DNA from: Gelatoporia subvermispora B
Taxonomy: Eukaryota > Basidiomycota > Agaricomycetes > Polyporales > Gelatoporiaceae
DNA length: 64,000 bases
Assembly (NCBI GenBank): GCA_000320605.2
Contig: KB445801.1
Span: 825,506-889,505, forward strand
Direction: 5' to 3'
The translations under genes and the position numbers were made by a program. The notes below the pieces were generated by a model, which was not told where the DNA came from, made no database searches, and saw only the letters and a program-made list of their open reading frames with translations. Positions 33,091 through 45,954 of this stretch are shown here, one piece after another. Numbering within the stretch: the stretch's first letter is position 1; the number at the start of each line of letters is the position of its first letter.

Positions 33091-34247
33091 ATGGCCGCCT
33101 CCACCACTGGGCTTTGGATTCTTCTTTCCACGCTCTGCATGTCTTTCGCCTTGCCAGCTCCACGTAATGTGACCATAGACGACTACTACGGCGATCCCCT
33201 GACCGGAGAACAGTTCAATTACACGTATAATTCATGGAACGTGGGGCAGCAGCGCCCTGGGTGTTATGCGCAACCAGACCCTGCACTGCTGTATGCAGGC
33301 ACTTGGCATGACACAACAAGACACAACGGCTCCAGCGGGTCTGCCAGTGTGATATTTCCTGGTGAGTCTGTCAAGCCTGCCCGTTGGCGAACAAACCAGT
33401 GCTGAACAACGAAATGAGGTACTGCTCTATGGGTCTATGGCGTATTGGCTCATGCAGCAACCGATAACCCGACATTCGCCTACCCATTTGTTGCCTCCGA
33501 AAATATGACTTTCTTGATCGACGGCCAAGTCTCTGGGTCATTCGCAGCAGACCCTTCCACCATCAATGGCCCCAATAGCACGTACGAATACAATGTACTA
33601 TTATTTCATCAAGACGCACTCTCGAACGAGTTTCATAATTTCACACTCGCAAACGGATTTAATTCCTTAGTACTTCTTGATTATCTTGTGTACACGTACG
33701 TGATTCCCGTCATAGAAGCGCCATATATTGCGATTGATGTCTTGTATACTAGATCATTTGAACCTACCGCGCTGTCCAACAGTGCCATGCCCACCTTGTC
33801 TGAACCTACCAGCTCTACAGCCTTCGGGTCTAACACGGGGTCTTCTGGGCCCACGGTGGCTTTCCATCGATTAAGCAAACCGATCATTATTGTCATCGCT
33901 GTAATGACAGTCCAGGGATGTATCTTGAGTATCGTTGTCATCGGCGCAATATATTACTGGCGCAAGCAACGCCGGACACGGGATACCAGCAGACTCTTGG
34001 TCCCAAGTTCCCTCGTGGAATCACTTCGAGGTACGATGATCTTTATGGATCCTTGTCTTGCCTCGGCTGAAGCCCAGGAATTTCATGTGTAGATGACACC
34101 ACATCATACGCAGCTCGGTCGCTACCTCCGGCCTACGACTATATCACGTCCCAGTCGTTCTTAGCGGACCCATGCACGCCGAACACAGCCCCAGACGTGG
34201 TCGGCGGTCACGGATACTACATCGGGGCGAGACACGGGAGGGGATAG
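33091..34247 (+). CDS. Single-pass membrane glycoprotein, unknown function (345 residues)
   Basis: Three exons: 33091-33361, 33419-34030 and 34093-34247; 1,038 bases in frame. A signal peptide (about 1-21, LWILLSTLCMSFALPAP) is followed by an extracellular region with many N-glycosylation sequons (NYT, NGS, NMT, NST, NFT) and the block GTALWVYGVLA. A Ser/Thr-rich stalk leads to one transmembrane helix at about 245-270, then a basic stop-transfer YYWRKQRRTR and a short cytosolic tail containing LPPAYDY, a PPxY-type motif. This layout is common among plasma-membrane proteins of Agaricomycetes without known function. The last exon is needed for the tail; reading through its intron would end at 34,092. 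Confidence 0.7.
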
Positions 34248-34917
34248 GGAGGTCGAATTATGACTCCCAGTGAGAGGGTCACTTGTTTAAGCAGGTCGTT
34301 CTATTATGAGTTGGCACATCATGAAGAGGAAAATTGCGGGATAAATTTGATCGGATAGAGGTGAACTTCTGAAACTCAGCTGCGACTGTGATGAACAATT
34401 CTTTCGAAAAGCGCACACTGTACTCACTAGATATGCTTGCTCGGCGCAGGTGATTTAGATTGCCGAAAAAAGCGGGCCGAGAAACGGGACTCAGGTGTGG
34501 GACTCGAGACTAGGAGAACTCTGAGATTTTTAGTCCTTATCTTCATCCCGCTCGTCAATCACCATGGTGCTTATTTGGGAGGATTTAAAAAGATATGAGC
34601 TGATAGAAAACAAAGGCCGTGCCCTTGCAACGCGTATGGAACGAAATTCCGCTCAGTGGTGTACACGATCACGGAGTTGACTTGCATCACCAGCAAGTAC
34701 TGTCTGACAGTAGTAATCCGATGTTCCTTACAAATTTAGAGACTCGAAAACAATTAACCTCGAACAATTGTCGGTTATCTTACAATGGTGTTATTTAGCT
34801 CTTCAATAGCGTAACAGGAACAGCTTGTCAGGTCGCAGGAGTGAGGAGGAGTTGTCTTCCGCCAAGAGAGCAAGAGGCGAAGGCAGCGCGGGCTGTGATT
34901 GGACGCGGGCGGGGAAC
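34248..34917. other. Intergenic region, no gene seen
   Basis: AT-rich first half with no coding frame. The last part belongs to the promoter of the Ish1-like gene. Confidence 0.4.
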
Positions 34918-35003
34918 GACGTCACGCGTCGCTCCTGTGTGCGTCATCGTGAGAGCCACCATGGCGTCTGCAGCGCCTGCCTCCGCCCTCCAATGCCCTT
35001 ATA
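34918..35003 (+). promoter_or_regulatory. Promoter of the Ish1-like gene: CRE-like site and TATA-like box
   Basis: GACGTCAC (34918-34925) matches an ATF/CREB-type site. An ATTGG box (inverted CCAAT) lies about 20 bp upstream, and a TTATAA element lies at about 34998-35003, some 80 bp before the start codon. The fission-yeast homologue is stress-induced through an ATF/CREB factor, so this is consistent but unproven. Confidence 0.4.
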
Positions 35004-35077
35004 ACCCTCCCTCCTCTTTTCAACTTCTTTACTTGATTCTGACCGTTTTCTTACCCTCTCATCTCGAATAGTCCGCG

Positions 35078-36840
35078 ATGAGACCGACAACCCTCCTCAT
35101 TTGCGCACTCGCTGCGTCCGGCGCGCACGCGTCGTGGTTTGGCTCCGACAAGCCTGCAGGTAATTATAACAACTTCGGGTTCATTTTCTTCAAGCGTGGT
35201 TTATGGTGCTTAATTCCGTATGTTTTTTTGCAGCTGATTATACAGACTGGTCGACAGAGCAGCTACAGGAATGGCTTTCATCGCATTCGGTCGCTCTCCC
35301 GACAGGCACGCCTTCACGCGCCGACCTCCAGTCCCTAGTCTCTTCCCATTGGTCCTCTGCCTCCAGCTATGCCGCGCAACAGACGGACCACGCACAACAC
35401 GTGTTCCAAAACCTCAAGGGTGATGCGTTTGACACTTGGGACGAGAGCCGCCTCCGGCAGTTCCTGCTCGAGCATGGTGTCGTTAACCCGAGTGGCCCCC
35501 GCGAGCAGCTTGCGCTCCTCGCCAAGCAGAAATGGACTGCAGCGAGTCGCAGCGCAAGCTCACTAGGCAGCACGATGAGCAGCAGCGCAAGCTCACTCGG
35601 CGGCGAGGCCAGCGCACGCGCGAGCAAGGCGGTGTATGGCGACACGAAGCACCAGGCGAGCAAGAGCGCGAGCTCGGTGTATGCGCAAGCGACGGAGGAT
35701 GTGGCGCGCGCGATGGACGACACGAAGGATTATGTGTACTCGACGTGGGACGACAACCGTCTCCGGGCGTACCTCGAAGAGCGCGGCGTCATCGAGTCCA
35801 ACAAGCCCACTCCCGCCCGCTCCCAGCTACTTGCGTGGATGCGTGACACATACGTGAAGGCGACGAACCCCATCTGGCACGCTTGGTCGGACTCGTACAT
35901 TCACGAGTGGCTCGTCCGCCGCGGTATAATCAAGAGCGAAGAGAAGAAGAAGCGCGAGCAGTATCTTGCACTCATGGAGAAGTATTACTATGACCAAAAG
36001 GTGCGTTGCATATGTGGATGGTTGTATACGGGCCATTTTGATAGGCGGAGTAGGACACGGCGTACTCGAGCTGGGACGAGTCGCAGACGAAGCAGTGGCT
36101 CGTTGACCATGGAATCATCAAAAGTAACGCGCAGATCCAGCGGGAGAAGCTGCAGAAGTTGATCAGGTATGTGTCCGGTTTGTGCTGCTCGCCGCAAACC
36201 TTTTAACGGTGCCATTCCAAGCGATAACTACGCAAATGCGCATGACACGGTCTGGAGCGCATGGCGCGACAATGATATGCGCGACTGGCTCATAGAGCAT
36301 GGTTACATCCGCAGCGACGCGCAGAAGACTCGTGATGAGCTCGTCAAATTGATGCAGGACAAGTGCGTGACACGACGTCTACCATGGGTTGGTAGCCACT
36401 GACGTCATCGGTGGTAGATACGGTGAATACAGCGCCCGTACTGCCCCGTACCTCGTCTGGCCTGACGCACGTCTGCGTGCTTTCCTTCGCGAGCATGGGG
36501 TGAGTGAGGCCGCGCTCCCGACCAGCCGCCCAGGACTTCTTCGTGAGTGACTCTGGCTCCGTTTGTGCGTTGGACATGATTGCTGACGAGTCGCACAGAG
36601 GAGGTGCGTATCCGCTATGTTCAGACGACCACACGCGCGGAGGCTCTCTACGCGCGTGTGAAGGAGCTCGTCGAAGGCGGAGTTGAGGTTGCTGAGGACA
36701 AGATTGGCAAGGTTCTCGATGTCCTAACAGGTAGCGCGGAGAGCGCCAAGGAGCGTGCGGCCGAAAGGGCGCGCGAGGGGTCCGAGTGGGCCAAGAACGC
36801 GCATGAGCAGCATGCAAAGGAGACGAAAGTCGAGTTGTAA
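35078..36840 (+). CDS. ISH1: Ish1/Msc1-like stress and nuclear-envelope protein (489 residues)
   Basis: Six exons: 35078-35159, 35234-36000, 36054-36166, 36222-36362, 36418-36542 and 36599-36840; 1,470 bases in frame. A signal peptide (MRPTTLLICALAASGAHA) is followed by about seven Ish1-type repeats of roughly 40 residues, each with a W-x5-L/M-x2-WL/YL-x2-HG-like core (for example WDESRLRQFLLEHGV, WSDSYIHEWLVRRGI, WRDNDMRDWLIEHGY). The C-terminus is a charged amphipathic helix. Ish1 repeats resemble LEM/SAP-like helical modules. In fission yeast Ish1 is a nuclear-envelope protein induced by stress, and in budding yeast Msc1 lies in the ER/nuclear envelope. All introns are GT-AG. Confidence 0.85.
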
Positions 36841-37235
36841 GGAGGTGCATGAGCAACCGAGAACGGGGACGTGAAGACTAAGTCGGACTCATGATTAATA
36901 TGAAATGGTCGCTTTCAGTTGTACTCCAGTTCTCGAGATTCTAGCACCGTACTTGTATGTAGCGAAAGAGTGTACTGTATTCTATTTGTCGCGTTTTATA
37001 TAGTTCTGTAGCTTCCGAGATATGTGTTCAACAAGGGAATTGGAACGACCAGATTTACATCGGACTTACCGGGATGTGAGAGCAGAATCACGGGCGATCG
37101 AATCGGGCCGATCAGCCGCGGTCACCATGCGCAGCACGAACAAGCACGGTTTGAACACAACTTTGTCCACGGTCGTATCTTGAACCGATTCCATGACATA
37201 CACTCGCAAGAACTGGAAGTAAGCTGAACGCCGCG
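36841..37235. other. Intergenic region
   Basis: 395 bp between co-oriented genes, AT-rich at its start (3' untranslated sequence). No other feature seen. Confidence 0.4.
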
Positions 37236-37929
37236 ATGACAGACACGAACGACCTTCCTCCGCCGACCTTCAAGTACGTCCATACAACTGCTGCGTCCGT
37301 CGAGATCGACGCGCCGGTCGAGAAAGTGTGGGATGTGCTGATGGACGTCGGAAAATACACCGAGTGGTACGTCTCCCCAAGTGTGTCACTGATACAATTA
37401 CAAACTCAACTGGCGGTCATTGCGCGGTTACATTGCAGGAATCCCTTCACGTGCGCATCGTGCCCGTTGCTGCTTACATGAAGCCCGAACGCACACTGAC
37501 GCACTCGCCGCAATGCGACCGCACCAACAGACGCGCAGTTTACGTCGTCGATGCCGCGCGGAACGTGCTGCCCGAGCAGGTGCCCGAGCCGGGCGGGTAC
37601 GTCCTCCTGACCGTCAACATCCCGCCCACGCTCGCCGCGACGCAGCGCCCGCACTCGATGCAGCTCGAGCGCGTCCTGCAAATTGACGCGGACGGGACCA
37701 CGAAGCGCATTGCGTGGGGACCGGCCACGCTGCCGCGCTGGCTCATCCGCGCCGAGAGGTGGCAGATTGTGCGCCCGCGCGAGGGCGGGGGCGCGGTGTA
37801 TGAGACGCGAGAGGGGTTTGGGGGTTTGGGGGCTGGATTGTGCGGTTTTTCTATGCGAAGGGGCTGCAGGCGGGATTCAACGAGATGGCTAGGGCGGTCA
37901 AGGAGAGGGCAGAGAGATTGCAGCGGTAG
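37236..37929 (+). pseudogene. SRPBCC/START-like ligand-binding protein with a late frameshift
   Basis: Exons: 37236-37366, 37439-37450 (12 bases) and 37531 onward. The protein starts MTDTNDLPPPTFKYVHTTAA, then VEIDAPVEKVWDVLMDVGKY, EWNPF, and after the splice VVDAARNVLPEQ, GGYVLLTVNIPPT, LPRWLIRAERWQI and VYETRE. This is the START/polyketide-cyclase-like fold with a hydrophobic ligand cavity. In a G/T-rich run (about 37813-37840) the frame shifts by one base. The expected C-terminus (IVRFFYAKGLQAGFNEMA, ending ERLQR) continues in the other frame to TAG at 37927-37929. Reading without the shift, the frame stays open to 38,050. This may be a real disabling mutation or an assembly error at a homopolymer. 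The ligand is unknown. Confidence 0.7.
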
Positions 37930-39219
37930 GGGGAGGGAGCGGGACGGGAGACGAACCACTGTCCACTGCGGCCCGCAGCTGAGAGGTTTGTGGACCGCAG
38001 GGTGCCCGGGATGTTCCAGGCTGTTCCATACTTACGACGCTTACGACTAGCCTTTGCGTTCGGAATGATTTCGAGGCTGTGCCTTTGCTGCCCTGGGTCT
38101 GACGATCGTCGAGCGCACCGGCTTCGCTCGACATATGCGCGCGACGGTATTGGGTCCCGCACCCAGGGGCTGCAGGACGTTCCCACATATATCGCCCCGT
38201 GCGTCCGCCCTCGGCTTACTGGTGATGATGAGAAAGAGCCCGGTCGACCGGGTCGGACATGTTCGCTGTCCTGCGGACTGGATCAGACTCGCCGCGAAGT
38301 TGTACATACATAGGTGAATGCCTCCGAAGGACCGAACGGGTCAACAGCTCGTCGTACTAGATATGAGAGAGGACGCGCGTTGCCTGCGCACTGTCGACGT
38401 TGGTCTCTAGGGTCTGAGACATGGAACAGCTGCGGGCGTGGCGAAGAGAGAGCGTGCGAAGGCGTTGTGGAGCTGCTGAGCAGACGGGCGTCGTCATGGT
38501 CGGGTTTGGGTGATTGCGCAGGATAATGCGCGGACGCAGCGTGTGCACGCTGGAGAACGTGGAAATTGAGAATCTGTGCCTGAGAGCGAGCGTCCGACAG
38601 TGCGCCTTGACCAGCGTCGAGTCGAAATATTTAGATAACTCGGAGCCACTACGAATTGCGAAGCCACCTCCGAATACTCCACAATATTTTGACAGCGGCG
38701 GCATGTGAAAATAGAAATTAGCGGCCTATTCATCGCGAACGCACCTTTTTGGCAGTGATTTCCGGCTTGTGTTTACGTAGACTGGGATCGTACGGATTTT
38801 TCGAGAGACAAGGATACGTGCAGGTCGAGAACAACTCAGTGCGATGTTCCTGAAAGAGAAAGGGGTCCAAATATGGCACGCGCCGGAAATAGCCCGAGAA
38901 CAGCGAGCGTGCGAATCGGCGTTCTTAGACCTGCACCAGAATATCCTCCTCGCAGCGACGCTCATTTTACACTTGCCCTCGGCATCGCAGTCCACTCCCA
39001 CTCGGAACCGAAACTACGGGTGATAACCTTTGCATCTTCCAGCTGACCGCCAAGCGTACCTTGTGCCTTCGAGCTATCTACAGTTTGCCTTGCTTCGAAG
39101 ATGGCCAAGTGAAAGGAGTATGAAAAAATCTGTTTACTTGGGTGCTATTCCTGACTGCTTCTCGTCAGGAAAAATTGGGCAAATGTTGGCGCTGTGAGCG
39201 TGACATTTACCCGATGGCC
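37930..39219. other. Intergenic region, no gene seen
   Basis: 1.3 kb without a supportable gene. ORFs here are short and overlapping on both strands with no splice or family support. Confidence 0.45.
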
Positions 39220-40278
39220 TGTCATATGCACATCATTCGCAGTCTCCCTCCGGGACCGGTCACTACTGCGTACATCCAAGACACGCTCGCTCCACGACGT
39301 CAGTACGCTTATCTATTTTTGTTGCCCCCTAAATTCGGATTTGTTACCCCTGGTACGGAACATGGGAACGAGCAAGGCAGGAATAACGCGGTCGGCACTG
39401 CTATTGTTAGACTCCTGCTACTAGTAGTGCGCTACCGCCCGGTTGCGTCTTGCTTGCTCTCAGCCGGAACCAAGGCTATGGTCGTTGATTTGCAAGGTGA
39501 GAGTGCTTAGCCCCCGGCTTGGGGCAGCTTCGCTGGTTGCTTGAGGGCGTGCTCGTACTTTCGACTCGAGCCGCTGGTTAGACCCCATTCTAAAAATAGA
39601 TGTAACATAACATTGGCAACTCGGTGGAGCGAAATCAAGCATACTATACGCTAGGACAACAAGCGCGCTGTGGTGCAGGTGCAGTGTACACTCGTCTTCG
39701 CTCAATGTTAATAGTATCGACTGTTTGCTGGTCACAGAAGATCCTCTGCTGTGGACTCTCCGTAGTCAAGCTGCGGCTCGGTGCCGTACGTACGCAGCCG
39801 CTGCTCAGCGCTCAGCGTTAAGTCTTCGCCAGAGACCCGATCACTCGGTATCGCTATCACCGCTGCACTGCCAGAAACTGGACGTGTGTGTGCCCATCTA
39901 CGGCTACCTCTGCGGTCCCAGTTTACCGTCCAACACCTTACATGACTGCACTTGCCAGCTATGCACGCCACCACCGTACGCCGTGCGGCAGTTGGAGCAC
40001 GCCCATCACAGACCACACATCCCGCCCTCGACGGTCAGCACGGCTCCCGGTATCAGTTGGCATTCTCCCACCAACTGTGCGAGAGTGCATGAGGATCCGT
40101 GGATAGGTGCATCGTCCACCATGTACGCCAGGGCATTGCATTCCCGCATACGGCCCAGCACTGCGGGTTCATCCAGTGCGTCGTAACCTGCCACCCACAG
40201 TCCTGTGAGCGCCCTCGCCATTGGTGCAGCTTTTGTTCTACGCAAAGCCATAACTTGCAAAACATACATTATAAGAGG

Positions 40279-40286
40279 TATAAAAG
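40279..40286 (+). promoter_or_regulatory. TATA box of peroxidase 1
   Basis: TATAAAAG, 82 bp before the start codon. The corresponding sequence before peroxidase 2 is TATAAGAG. Confidence 0.7.
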
Positions 40287-40367
40287 GAGGGCAGCGGAGG
40301 GCAGAGGACTTCAGGACATCGAGTTCATTCGCTCTCGTCTTCTACACTGGGCGTCGGTACTTTCGAA

Positions 40368-41957
<1,590 letters not shown>

Positions 41958-42460
41958 AAGGAGAAGGCGTCGCAAGGTGTCTAGTGTCTAGAATCAGTTC
42001 ACTGCTGTATATGTAGTTTGTATGGGCTCTGCAGATTTGGCTGTGTATAAGCGACAGCGGGGAATTCATTGGAATTTACTCTTCTATGACTAATTGGCGT
42101 GAGCTGCGAACATGATGACAGCGCCTTGCAATGTATCGGAAACATTCGTATGCTGCGCTGCACAACTGAAATTGCGGAAGTGGGCGTATCCTCAATGTTT
42201 CAAAATAACGAACAATTCGATCAGAATTCTTCGACGTTTGGAATTTTGTGGTGACTGTTCATATGCTCTCGTACTGTGTATATGTCGTCTATCAGACTCT
42301 GGACATCTAAAGAGACGCTTCCAAAGATGGTTCGATGTACCGTGTAATCAATTGAGTTACAGTGTGCTATATGTACTGATCTGTAATGCGAAGGGCAAGA
42401 AGACATCACGAAAGCGATCGAAACTCCTAAAAAGACATTTGCTGCAACTGCCGCTTAACA
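41958..42460. other. 3' flank of peroxidase 1 (duplicated)
   Basis: 503 bp, no gene. Blocks match the 3' flank of peroxidase 2 (45486-45954), showing that the duplication includes this flank. Confidence 0.6.
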
Positions 42461-42607
42461 CCTAAACCAAATCGACCCCTTGCACTTTCGTCAGTCTCGC
42501 TCAGCTAACGACAGCGCCGGCTACTTAAAGAGGCGCTAAGACAGCCTCTATCCCTCCTCCAGTGGTTCTGCGAGATGCTCAAATTTGTCGACAGGCGACT
42601 GTGCCTC
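42461..42607 (-). pseudogene. Relic of the BAG-domain gene 3' end
   Basis: The minus strand reads DKFEHLAEPLEEG, stops, then PALSLAERD. This aligns with the C-terminus of the intact BAG gene (DKFLQLAEPPKEH ... PALSLVDRD) at 45,955 to about 46,160. It has at least four in-frame stops and one internal deletion. Only the last ~50 codons were duplicated, so the relic never had a promoter or BAG domain. Confidence 0.8.
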
Positions 42608-42748
42608 GAACTACCATGTGCACATCGGACTATTTACTACTGCGTCAAACTGGAGATGCGCTCGCTCCACGACGTCTGAGCGCTTGACCAGTGGTCTTGC
42701 CCCTGAATTCGGAGTTGCTACCCCTGGTACGGAACATGAGCACGACCC

Positions 42749-42930
42749 ATCAGGGAATCTCAGAGAATATCCTCACTCGTGCGTTTATCGCTTTTACGTC
42801 CTTAAGAGTCGAAAAGCGCTCGAAAAGCGAGGAAATTCTAGTCCAGCTGAACTGGGAGTTTCCTGCTTTCCCTACTTTCATGTCCCAAAGCGGGAAAAGT
42901 GGCGCACAAGTAAATCGAACATTTCCTGAT
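42749..42930. mobile_element. Candidate MITE-like insertion upstream of peroxidase 2
   Basis: A 182-bp segment present only in unit 2. It starts ATCAGGGAAT and ends ATTTCCTGAT, giving imperfect terminal inverted repeats of about 10 bp. No coding capacity and no clear target-site duplication. A deletion in unit 1 is the alternative. Confidence 0.5.
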
Positions 42931-43821
42931 AAGTCAAGGTAGGGATAACGCGGTCGGCGCTGTTATTATTAGACTCCTACTACTTAGTAGTCCTGTGCGC
43001 CACGGATGTGTCTTGCTTGCTCTCAGCTGGAACCAACGCCATGGTTGACATTGGCTGTTGCTCTGTAAGGTGAGAGTGCCTTGTGCGGCCTCGCCCGGGT
43101 TGCTCGAGGGTGCGCTCGCGCTTTTGACTTGAGCCGCTAGTAAGTAAGACGCGTTCTAATAATAGATCCCATAGTGGCGCCGCAGTGGGGCGGGTCCAGG
43201 TTTGCTGTACGCTACGAGGGTACAGGTGCAGTGCTTACTTGCCCTCTCTTAACCTTAATAGCCTTGATCGTTTGCTGGTCACAGAAGGATCCTCTGCTGT
43301 TATCTCTCCGTAGGCATGCTGCGGCTCGGTGCCGTACGTACGCAGCAGCTGCTCAGCGTTAAGTCTTCGTCAGAGACCCGCTCGCTCGGTGTCGCTATCA
43401 ACACTGCACTGCCAGAAACCGGACGTGTGTGTGCCCCCGTCTACGGCTACTTCTACGGCCCCAGTTTACCGTTAAGCCTGTTACTGAACTGCATATGCCA
43501 GTTATACGCGCCACCACCATACGCCGAGCGGCAGCTGGAGCGCGCCCATCACAGACCACGCATCCCGCCCCGACGCCCGGCCACGGCTTCCGGCACCAAT
43601 GGTATTTCTCCCACAAACTGTGCGAGAGAGCACGAGGATCCGTGGATGGGTGCATCGCCCACCATGTACGTCGGGAAATTGCGTTCCCGCATGCGGCCCA
43701 GCACTACGGGCGCATCCAGTGCGTCGTAACCTGCCACCCACAGTCCTGTGAGCTCCCTCGCCATTGGTGCAGCTCTTGTTTCATGCAGAGTCATAAATTG
43801 CAAAACATACTGCGCAAGAGG

Positions 43822-43827
43822 TATAAG
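43822..43827 (+). promoter_or_regulatory. TATA box of peroxidase 2
   Basis: TATAAG, 85 bp before the start codon, at the place equivalent to the TATA box of peroxidase 1. Confidence 0.6.
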
Positions 43828-43911
43828 AGGCGGGTCAGCAAAGGCTGAAGGACCTCAGGACATCGAGTTCTCTCACTCTCATCTTCTACACTCGTTGTTG
43901 GCACCCTAGCA

Positions 43912-45485
43912 ATGGCCTTTGCATCACTCCTCGCTCTTGTCGCGCTTGCTGCCACTGTGCGAGCTGCGCCGTCCTCGTCGTCTGTCACTTGCTCAGACGG
44001 TACTGTCGTCCCCGACTCGATGTGCTGCGACTTCATTCCTGTACGCGCTCTTTCTTCGGTTTTCGATGCTTAGTTGTGTTTATTTCTATCCGCAAATTAG
44101 CTCGCGCAAGACCTACAGTCTATGGTTCTGCAAAATGAGTGTGGTGAAGATGGTGTGCACAAGTCAATGCTCTGCGGTGCTCCAAGTGCTGACTTTCATT
44201 CATTTTAGCTCACGAGATCATCCGTCTCACTTTCCGTCAGTAACAATTCTAAATCGATTGTTCTCCGAATTTATAGTAGCCTCTAGATGATGCCATTGCC
44301 ATCTCCCAATCTCTGGGTCCTTCTGCGTATGTCCTTCACTTCTTTTGTAGCACACGAGTCGCGTGGTTAACATTATTCGATCTACAGGGGAACCGGAGCT
44401 GACGGTTCCATGCTTCTGTTCCCGCTCGTTGAGCCCGAATTCCAGGCCAGCAACGGTATTGACGACTCCGTGAACAACTTGATCCCCTTCCTATCGAGCC
44501 ACCCGAACATCACCGCTGGTGATCTCGTCCAGTTCGCTGGTGCAGTCGCCCTCACGAACTGTCCTGTCAGTACCGGTGTTCCGAGGTCCATTGAACCGGT
44601 TTGCTCACATGTCTTTTTGTTTGCAGGGCGCTCCGCGCGTGAACTTCCTGGCGGGCCGCAAGAACGCGGTTGCCCCGGCCATTGATGGTCTGATCCCCGT
44701 GCCGCAGGACAACGTCTCCACCATTCTTGCTCGCTTTGCCGATGCTGGCAACTTCTCGCCGTTCGAGGTCGTCTCGCTCCTGGCCTCGCACAGTGTGGCG
44801 CGGGCCGACAAGGTCGACCCGACCCTTGATGCCGCTCCCTTCGACACCGTGAGTGCCTTTCATCCTTGAGACCGAGGATTGCCTGCTGATACGTGCTGCA
44901 TCTCTAGACTCCCTTCACTTTCGATACCCAAATTTTCCTCGAAGTTCTTCTCAAAGGCGTCGGCTTCCCTGGATTGGACAACAACACCGGTGAGGTCGCG
45001 TCCCCGCTTCCATTCGGTGACACCTCGACTGGCGGCAACGACACCGGCATGATGCGCCTCCAGTCTGACTTCGCCCTTGCACGCGACGAGCGCACTGCTT
45101 GCTTCTGGCAGGGCTTCGTCGACCAGCAGGACTTCATGGCACAGAGTTTCCAGGCTGCTTTCGAGAAGATGGCGATCCTCGGTAGCAACGCCGCGGACCT
45201 CATCAACTGCTCCGCTGTCGTGCCCCAGTCTGTCGGCCCCGTCACCGTGCCCGCGACGTTCCCCGCGACGACCGGCCCCCAGGATCTCCAGCTTAACTGC
45301 ACCTCTGAGACGTTCCCGTCGCTCAGCATTGACCGTAAGTCCGGCGCCGTTGAAGCTCCGAGGAACGAGACTGATAGGTGCTTGCTCTAGCGGGTGCGAC
45401 CGAGACCCTCATCCCGCACTGCCCCGATGGTACCGAGGACTGCCCGTCCGTCCAGTTCTCGGGCCCGGCCACCGACTCGCCCTGA
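43912..45485 (+). CDS. mnp: Manganese peroxidase 2 (389 residues)
   Basis: Eight exons at the same positions as in peroxidase 1: 43912-44040, 44101-44152, 44209-44235, 44287-44326, 44388-44565, 44627-44848, 44908-45334 and 45391-45485. The product has the same length; by eye I count 26 differences in 389 residues. Haem ligands, the Mn2+ site (two Glu in CGEDAHE, Asp in VARADK) and the cysteines are all kept, so both copies should be active secreted enzymes. Changes cluster in the signal peptide and in the segment after the haem domain. One notable change is Val for Glu in GLIPEPQDN. Introns have diverged more than exons. Confidence 0.95.
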
Positions 45486-45954
45486 AGGGGGTTCTCGCAG
45501 GATGTTTAGACTCTCATCGTGGTTTGATTATATATAAGGTTGTACTGGGTTGTGCAGAATCGGTCGCGTCTAAGCGACCGCGAATAGATGGGTCTTGTTC
45601 ATTATGACTTGTCCGACATATTTAGACGACATGTGAGCATGTGGGTAAGATTTCGATGCATAAAGCTGTCGTGCCCGATCTGCGTACTGCAGCTGATCCT
45701 CGATATTTCGAAAACGCAGCAAGCTGACTCGAGACTCCGTTCAGTGAAAATGTGCTATCGATCACCGATCATCGATCATCAGCGACTCCGGTCGTTGGGT
45801 TGACGTGCATCTCGACGCGATTCGATCCATGGTACAATGGTATTCATTCAATACGTGTTCTGTATGCACCTAACCTACAATGAGATAGCACGATAACACG
45901 AAAGCGATCCGAAAACTCAGAAACGTTTTCGGAAAGAACAGATACTAACGGAGA
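45486..45954. other. Convergent intergenic region between peroxidase 2 and BAG gene
   Basis: 469 bp holding the two 3' untranslated regions. It contains a short run of ATCGATC/GATCATC repeats near 45,765. No gene. Confidence 0.5.

Noticed and set aside
37440..37530. Early stop (NPFTCASCPLLLT) in the SRPBCC gene as a disabling mutation
   Set aside because: A GT-AG intron starting at 37,451 removes it and restores the frame with good family similarity.
40006..40269. Minus-strand ORF upstream of peroxidase 1 that is also open upstream of peroxidase 2 (43549-43803)
   Set aside because: The two frames share a start region and length, but the copies differ by many amino-acid changes. It looks like non-coding duplicated DNA.
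45760..45785. ATCGATC/GATCATC run as a regulatory element
   Set aside because: Too short and too simple to separate from chance in an intergenic region.
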